The notes beneath the pieces were generated by a model that searched no databases, was not told the origin of the DNA, and was given only the letters and a program-made list of their open reading frames with translations. Positions 59,567 through 64,000 of a DNA stretch of 64,000 nucleotides are shown in pieces. The translations under genes and the position numbers were made by a program. The DNA is taken from the NCBI GenBank assembly GCA_905236635.1, contig CAJOCJ010000002.1, positions 1 to 64,000 on the forward strand, given 5' to 3'. The stretch comes from an uncultured Bacteroidales bacterium. GTDB lineage: Bacteria > Bacteroidota > Bacteroidia > Bacteroidales > F082. The first letter of the stretch is position 1; the number at the start of each line of letters is the position of its first letter.

Positions 59567-60688
59567 TTATACAATTTTTGAACTAATAAAGTCAACTATC
59601 GCTTGGGCCCGTCTATCAATAGTGAGACTCTCAGCTTTAAGCAATGCTCCTTTAGAAAGATTCTCTCGCAAATCAGTATCGTCTCGCATAAGCCTGATGG
59701 CATTCGCTATTTCGTCTATATCATTAGGATCCACCATGATACTATTTGTTTCATCAAGAACATCCCAATTGAATGGCAAATTACTACTTATTATCGGCAG
59801 GCCACAAGCCATTGCCTCAACAACAGCATTACAGCAGCCTTCAGCCCGAGTAGGAAGCACAAAACAATCAGCAGCGCCAAGGTAAATTGGCACTTGGTCG
59901 TGAGGCATTGGCCCCTTAAATAATATCCCGTCGCATTGCGGATCTTGTTCTCCTTTACCAATAAAAATACTCTTAACTCCCCCTGTGCGATTAATTGCTT
60001 CAGCAATGCGCTGTGCACCTTTCCTGTCGTTGAACCAACCAACAAATACCACAATAAACTCATTCTGAGGCAACCCTAACTGCTGTCTACACTCACTTTT
60101 ATCACGCTTATGGAACAATTCAACATTAACAGCATTGGGGAATACTCCACACTTTTCGATTGATGTCAATCCAAGCTTAATACTCTCATCACGATTCTTT
60201 GATGATACACATATCACTCCTGACACATATTCTGCAAACTCACGGACATCCAATGGTGCTGCGAACATTTTGCTTATTTCGCTCTCCCCAGATGCAACGA
60301 GCAATGGAATATTGTTCTTCTTTGCAAGTTCGTAACCACAGTAGGCTGCACTCCAAAAATGCCCATAAATCACGTCGGGTTTTGTATCAAGTTTTCTAAA
60401 AGCTCTTTTGAATGCCCTTTTATGCGCCCATAACGAAAGATTAAACTTTCCTATTTTAAACTTTGAAAAGGACAAATACCCAGGTCGAATAACTGTGACC
60501 TTTCCTTCGCCAACAGCATATTCCTCTTTCGATACAGTCAAACGTTTGTAATGGGAAATGCTGAAAGGAGCCAACACACTACAATGAATCCCCTGAGCAG
60601 CAATAGCATCTACCAATTGCTTTACGAAAGCATAATCTGACGTATTATGCTTGCTCGGGTATTTATAGGTAATAATACATATATTCAT
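59567..60688 (-). CDS. Glycosyltransferase family 4
   Basis: 373 aa, GT-B fold. NICIITYKYPSKHNTSDYAFVKQL, FVGWFNDRKGAQRIAEAI and LPTRAEGCCNAVVEAMACGLPIISSNLP are typical of family 4 retaining enzymes, with the E-x7-E motif in RAEGCCNAVVE. It works in the cytoplasm on the lipid-linked repeat unit. Starts 9 nt after the Wzy gene's stop. Confidence 0.95.
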   Translation of the reverse strand: MNICIITYKYPSKHNTSDYAFVKQLVDAIAAQGIHCSVLAPFSISHYKRLTVSKEEYAVGEGKVTVIRPGYLSFSKFKIGKFNLSLWAHKRAFKRAFRKLDTKPDVIYGHFWSAAYCGYELAKKNNIPLLVASGESEISKMFAAPLDVREFAEYVSGVICVSSKNRDESIKLGLTSIEKCGVFPNAVNVELFHKRDKSECRQQLGLPQNEFIVVFVGWFNDRKGAQRIAEAINRTGGVKSIFIGKGEQDPQCDGILFKGPMPHDQVPIYLGAADCFVLPTRAEGCCNAVVEAMACGLPIISSNLPFNWDVLDETNSIMVDPNDIDEIANAIRLMRDDTDLRENLSKGALLKAESLTIDRRAQAIVDFISSKIV

Positions 60689-60697
60689 ATTCTATTT

Positions 60698-61906
60698 CTA
60701 TGTTGAAGTATTTCCTTGTATATTCTTTTGATTGCTTAACCGCCCCATACAATACCCCAGACACATAGTTGCATATATTGACATATCGCCATATGACATG
60801 GAGAAAAAGGAACGAATAAAATTAGAGATAAGCAATAAACTCATGGCCAAAAAAAGCTCCTCATCATAACGTGATTTTTTAGTACTTTTATAAAATCCCA
60901 TCCAATAAAGAAGATAGACAAGCATACCAAAAACACCTTGATTAAGAGCTAACTCTAACCAGTCATTATGTGCCGATTGCCCAAGAATTGACAGTGGAGT
61001 ATAAGCTCCATTGCCAAACAAAAACAACAAAGGATTTGTTTCATTTAAATAATGGTTTACCAAAGTTGCATATATGACATCTCTTCCACTGGAATCCCCC
61101 TCCATTGTCAGTTCAAGGCGTTGATTAAAAAAATCGCTGCTCTCTAATAAATATTGAATCACATAATATCCCGCAATTATAACAATAATGCCAAACACTA
61201 CAACTCGAATTTTTTGGACACTTCTCGAATGTTTAAATGAAACTAGCAGGAACCAAATAATACAAATGACACTTACTAGTATGGCGCCTCGTTTCATAGA
61301 CATGAGAATAAAAATCATGGTGTATGAAAGACCAATATATTGTATTATTTTTCTTTTGCCGTAAAACGCCAGTAATGGAATCATTGCGAGAAATTCATAG
61401 CCAAAGTTATTTGTAAACTCTTCACGGTTTGATCCCGCTAACATAGCTTCGGACAATTGTTGTTGATAATGTTGGTAATACTGCAATGTCACGCTGACAA
61501 AAAAGAACAGGACCCACCTCTTCAAGCTTGTTGCATTTAGCTTACCTTGGCGTGTAAAAACAAAAAACGGATAAATAGGCAACAATGAACTCCATATATG
61601 AAGCAAATACTTGTACTTTGATACTGTTTCCCCGGAAATGGTCTTATACGTCGTCGGATTAAGAATTAATATTATGCCATAAATTGTAAACATGGCGACC
61701 AACACACACAGACCTTTCATATAAGAAGGCATCTTGTAATTGTTGAGTGTATAAATGAAATAATAAATTGACACTCCCAACAAAAACAATAAAATGGCCT
61801 GTGAATAAATAGTTCCCGCTCGTCCAAAAACATATGTCTGCAAGCTATAAACAAGCCACAAAAAAATATATATATTACTAAAGTTAAAAATACTAGTTTT
61901 TTTCAT
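60698..61906 (-). CDS. wzy: O-antigen/capsule polymerase Wzy-like
   Basis: 402-aa polytopic inner-membrane protein with about 10-11 segments. The Wzy/WaaL-type loop is present: EGDSSGRDVIYATLVNHYLNETNPLLFLFGNGAYTPL followed by SAHNDWLELALNQGVFGMLVY. It polymerises undecaprenyl-linked repeat units at the periplasmic face. Sequence of the family is poorly conserved, so the call rests on topology, the SGR...HND pattern and the cluster. Confidence 0.88.
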   Translation of the reverse strand: MKKTSIFNFSNIYIFLWLVYSLQTYVFGRAGTIYSQAILLFLLGVSIYYFIYTLNNYKMPSYMKGLCVLVAMFTIYGIILILNPTTYKTISGETVSKYKYLLHIWSSLLPIYPFFVFTRQGKLNATSLKRWVLFFFVSVTLQYYQHYQQQLSEAMLAGSNREEFTNNFGYEFLAMIPLLAFYGKRKIIQYIGLSYTMIFILMSMKRGAILVSVICIIWFLLVSFKHSRSVQKIRVVVFGIIVIIAGYYVIQYLLESSDFFNQRLELTMEGDSSGRDVIYATLVNHYLNETNPLLFLFGNGAYTPLSILGQSAHNDWLELALNQGVFGMLVYLLYWMGFYKSTKKSRYDEELFLAMSLLLISNFIRSFFSMSYGDMSIYATMCLGYCMGRLSNQKNIQGNTST

Positions 61907-61927
61907 AATTCAACTTTGTATCATCCA

Positions 61928-62836
61928 TTAATTGCTATTATGGCTGATCATCCCCCCAAACAATTCATCATAGGATTGAGGATCAAATCCTCCAAAACCA
62001 CTAGTTGGGAAGAATGTGATTTCACCAAAATACACAACATCTCTGACATTAAAGAAATCTATTCTCGAGAATGGCTTACCTTCAGCAAGACTCTCAGCCA
62101 ATTTCCACATTTTTTCATATTGATTCGGCTTTTTAAGACACCCGTCGGCAAATGGCAAATAACGCGGTTCGTGAAACGGTTGATGCACCCAATTAATGTC
62201 AAAAAAATCAACACATTCTTTGTCATTGCGACCAGAAATAACCTGGCAATACTGTGGTTGTCCGTTAAAACAAAAGAATTTATAGTCGGGCAGGTCATTT
62301 GTAACACTATCCGGTTCAATATACTGTTCTGCCAATATTCGACGCGGTACATTTTTATATGGCCATTCACGCAAAGAGCGATATATATCCTGTTTAAAAC
62401 TTTTCTTTAGTTTTATAATAGCCTGTTGTCTATCAAAAGTATCCTTATCTTTACATATCACAACACCTGAACTGCCGCCACCATGAGTGGTTTTCAGCAC
62501 AAACTGATTCGGAAGTCTATCCCATTCTATATCTTCAGGCTTATCCCAAACTCCTATAGTTGGGATAATATATTTTTCTCCTATAATTCCTGCTACATAA
62601 TCTTTTACCGTCGATTTATCGACCATCATCGTATATTCTGGTTGACGGTTATACAACTTTAACCACTGCAACTTTTCACTAAATGTTTTTGGATTTTTCA
62701 AATCCAATTTTTTACCCATTTTAAGTCGGTATAGCCATTTGATATATATCTTGTCAGGCACCCATCCTCCATAATGTTGCAACAAAGAGATGAATAGTAC
62801 TTTGGGTTTATTGAAATATCGTGATAGAGGTAACAT
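61928..62836 (-). CDS. TupA-like ATP-grasp family protein
   Basis: 302 aa. KTFSEKLQWLKLYNRQPEYTMMVDKSTVKDYV, LPNQFVLKTTHGGGSSGVVICKDK and ILAEQYIEPDSVTNDLPDYKFFCFNGQPQY are the marks of the TupA-like ATP-grasp family (PF14305), found in capsule and teichuronopeptide clusters. ATP-grasp enzymes form amide-type bonds, so it may attach an amino acid to a sugar carboxyl group, or it may be a glycosyltransferase-like accessory. Together with the FemAB- and GNAT-type genes it suggests a glycan with amide or amino-acid decorations. Confidence 0.88.
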   Translation of the reverse strand: MLPLSRYFNKPKVLFISLLQHYGGWVPDKIYIKWLYRLKMGKKLDLKNPKTFSEKLQWLKLYNRQPEYTMMVDKSTVKDYVAGIIGEKYIIPTIGVWDKPEDIEWDRLPNQFVLKTTHGGGSSGVVICKDKDTFDRQQAIIKLKKSFKQDIYRSLREWPYKNVPRRILAEQYIEPDSVTNDLPDYKFFCFNGQPQYCQVISGRNDKECVDFFDINWVHQPFHEPRYLPFADGCLKKPNQYEKMWKLAESLAEGKPFSRIDFFNVRDVVYFGEITFFPTSGFGGFDPQSYDELFGGMISHNSN

Positions 62837-62855
62837 TTTTAATTAATTTAATACT

Positions 62856-64000
62856 CTAATTACTATTATCAGTAACACTTTTGTTTTTTCTTTTTTTAAA
62901 GTAATCTTTAATTATTGACATGTAAATATTAAAAGGCTCTAAATTAAAGAGTTTTGATATAATTACATATAATCCGACAAAAATCAACGGGTAAACCAGC
63001 AATGACAATATTGTTGACAATAACAATACCGTGGATAAATAATACACGCCACAACCCACTATCAATGCTATCAAAAGAAATACACCAATATCTTTTAACT
63101 GTTTGAAAAAGCCATAATGAATGATTTTTGTATTAACAGCTGCTGCTATCACCCACCAAATAAAACCAGCGGCAGCCAAAGACCATGTAATGCCAATAAC
63201 TCCATATTGAATTCCAATAATTAGTAAAGCAACTCCAATTACTTTTTTTATCAATTGCACCCAGAAATATAAATCGCTTTTGCCTATTGCCAAATATATA
63301 TTTGTATTTATTGCATTTAATGGTATGAACATGGAATAAATACACATAATTCTAAAATACGGGATTGACTCAATCCATTTGTCTGTAAAAAGAAAAATTA
63401 CCAGGTCTTTAGCAATAACTATCAATAACACTTGTAGTGGGAAAAACAGATAAGTTGTGCAAAGTATATTCTTTCGAACAGACGACTGTAGGACCGCTTT
63501 GTTGTCAGATATCTTGGAAAACACAGGGAAAGTAACCCTTGTAACAATTTGGCTTATGGAACTGGATGGAAGTTGGTCGAGTTTTTTGGCTTGCGAATAG
63601 TATCCAAGATCTTTTGCCGTAAAATAGCGTCCAATAACCAAGCCTTGTACGTTCTCATACAAACTGTTAAGCAATCGACTGATTAACAACATCGAACCAA
63701 AGCCAAACAAGCTCTTAAAAGAGGTCCAACTAAAGACCCAAGAAGGCCTCCACTTGGTTAACACCCACAACAAAATTGCAGTTATCAATGCAGCCAAGAT
63801 ATTTTTCACAACCAGCGACCAAACTCCAAATCCTCTATATGCCATAATGATAGCCACGGCAACGCCAATAGACATAGCTATTAGATTGATTTTGGCTATC
63901 AATTTGAAGTCCAGGTTTTTTGTCAAAATACTTGTTTGAATGACCGAAAAACCATTTATGATCAATACCACACTTGTCGCTCTTAATACATCCTTCAAAA
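62856..64000 (-). CDS. wzx: Flippase Wzx (oligosaccharide transporter), N-terminus beyond right edge
   Basis: Partial; at least 380 residues of a usual 470-490. Multiple transmembrane segments of the MATE-like flippase fold; GRYFTAKDLGYYSQAKKLDQLPSSSISQIVTRVTFPVFSKI is characteristic of the WzxC/RfbX-type proteins. It moves undecaprenyl-linked units to the periplasm. The ORF-track start at 63998 is a TTG in the middle of the conserved region and is not the true start; the frame continues out of the window. It is followed after 19 nt by the ATP-grasp gene. Confidence 0.93.
   Translation of the reverse strand, partial: LKDVLRATSVVLIINGFSVIQTSILTKNLDFKLIAKINLIAMSIGVAVAIIMAYRGFGVWSLVVKNILAALITAILLWVLTKWRPSWVFSWTSFKSLFGFGSMLLISRLLNSLYENVQGLVIGRYFTAKDLGYYSQAKKLDQLPSSSISQIVTRVTFPVFSKISDNKAVLQSSVRKNILCTTYLFFPLQVLLIVIAKDLVIFLFTDKWIESIPYFRIMCIYSMFIPLNAINTNIYLAIGKSDLYFWVQLIKKVIGVALLIIGIQYGVIGITWSLAAAGFIWWVIAAAVNTKIIHYGFFKQLKDIGVFLLIALIVGCGVYYLSTVLLLSTILSLLVYPLIFVGLYVIISKLFNLEPFNIYMSIIKDYFKKRKNKSVTDNSN

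Noticed and set aside
63996-63998. TTG start of the 380-aa flippase ORF
   Set aside because: The family needs about 100 more N-terminal residues and the frame is open to the window edge; it is a truncated gene.

Overview
The window looks like a chromosomal segment of a Bacteroidales bacterium, probably an anaerobic, protein-fermenting gut or oral lineage. Support comes from type IX secretion (T9SS) C-terminal sorting domains on several secreted proteins, an S46 dipeptidyl-peptidase 7, a lipoprotein glutaminyl cyclase, the Na+-dependent methylmalonyl-CoA decarboxylase operon of the succinate-to-propionate route, OMP_b-brl_3-type TonB receptors, and many promoters that fit the Bacteroidetes form (TTTG, about 19-21 nt, TAnnTTTG). 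No species can be named from the sequence alone.

Layout. 1-5.2 kb: housekeeping (rlmN cut by the left edge, tRNA-Leu, prs, rplY, pth, a zinc-cysteine-poor sirtuin, hemW). 5.3-13.4 kb: a secreted peptidase block (T9SS cargo protein, M49-like lipoprotein, S46 DPP7, coiled-coil outer-membrane protein, M1 aminopeptidase with T9SS tail). 13.5-18.0 kb: mceE-mmdADCB. 18.0-25.6 kb: udk, small genes, an ECF sigma / anti-sigma-like / KYGD-repeat protein operon, an outer-membrane receptor and glutaminyl cyclase. 25.6-38.5 kb: beta-helix protein, pgk, two GT2 enzymes with an LtaS-like phosphotransferase, thpR, sdaA, a fused DppD-DppF ATPase, a YfcC-type transporter, fba. 38.5-44.6 kb: two T9SS proteins with nearly identical tails, rnr, a four-helix-bundle gene set among repeats, a CarboxypepD_reg-like protein. 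44.6-49.6 kb: GDP-fucose and fucose-uptake genes (mutarotase, fucP, nucleotidyltransferase/GHMP-kinase-like fusion, fcl, gmd). 49.7-64 kb: an AT-rich surface-polysaccharide operon on the minus strand, from wzx (cut by the right edge) to a DegT aminotransferase, interrupted near its distal end by an AbiH-family phage-defence gene.

How it fits together. Secreted peptidases produce di- and oligopeptides; serine dehydratase and the methylmalonyl-CoA decarboxylase then fit amino-acid fermentation to propionate with Na+ pumping. Many exported proteins here have a predicted signal-peptidase site followed by Gln, the substrate expected for the glutaminyl cyclase encoded in the same window. GDP-fucose made by Gmd/Fcl probably feeds the neighbouring polysaccharide cluster.

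The most unusual layer is repetitive DNA. Three different heptanucleotide tandem arrays (AGATAAT, AATTGAG and AACTCTA types) and several palindromic REP-like families sit between genes. In at least two cases such a repeat lies in frame inside a coding region (the nucleotidyltransferase/kinase gene and the DegT aminotransferase), and in one case it supplies the 3' end and stop codon of a gene. A 17-codon remnant of the aminotransferase start lies on the far side of the abiH gene, which marks that gene as a likely insertion.
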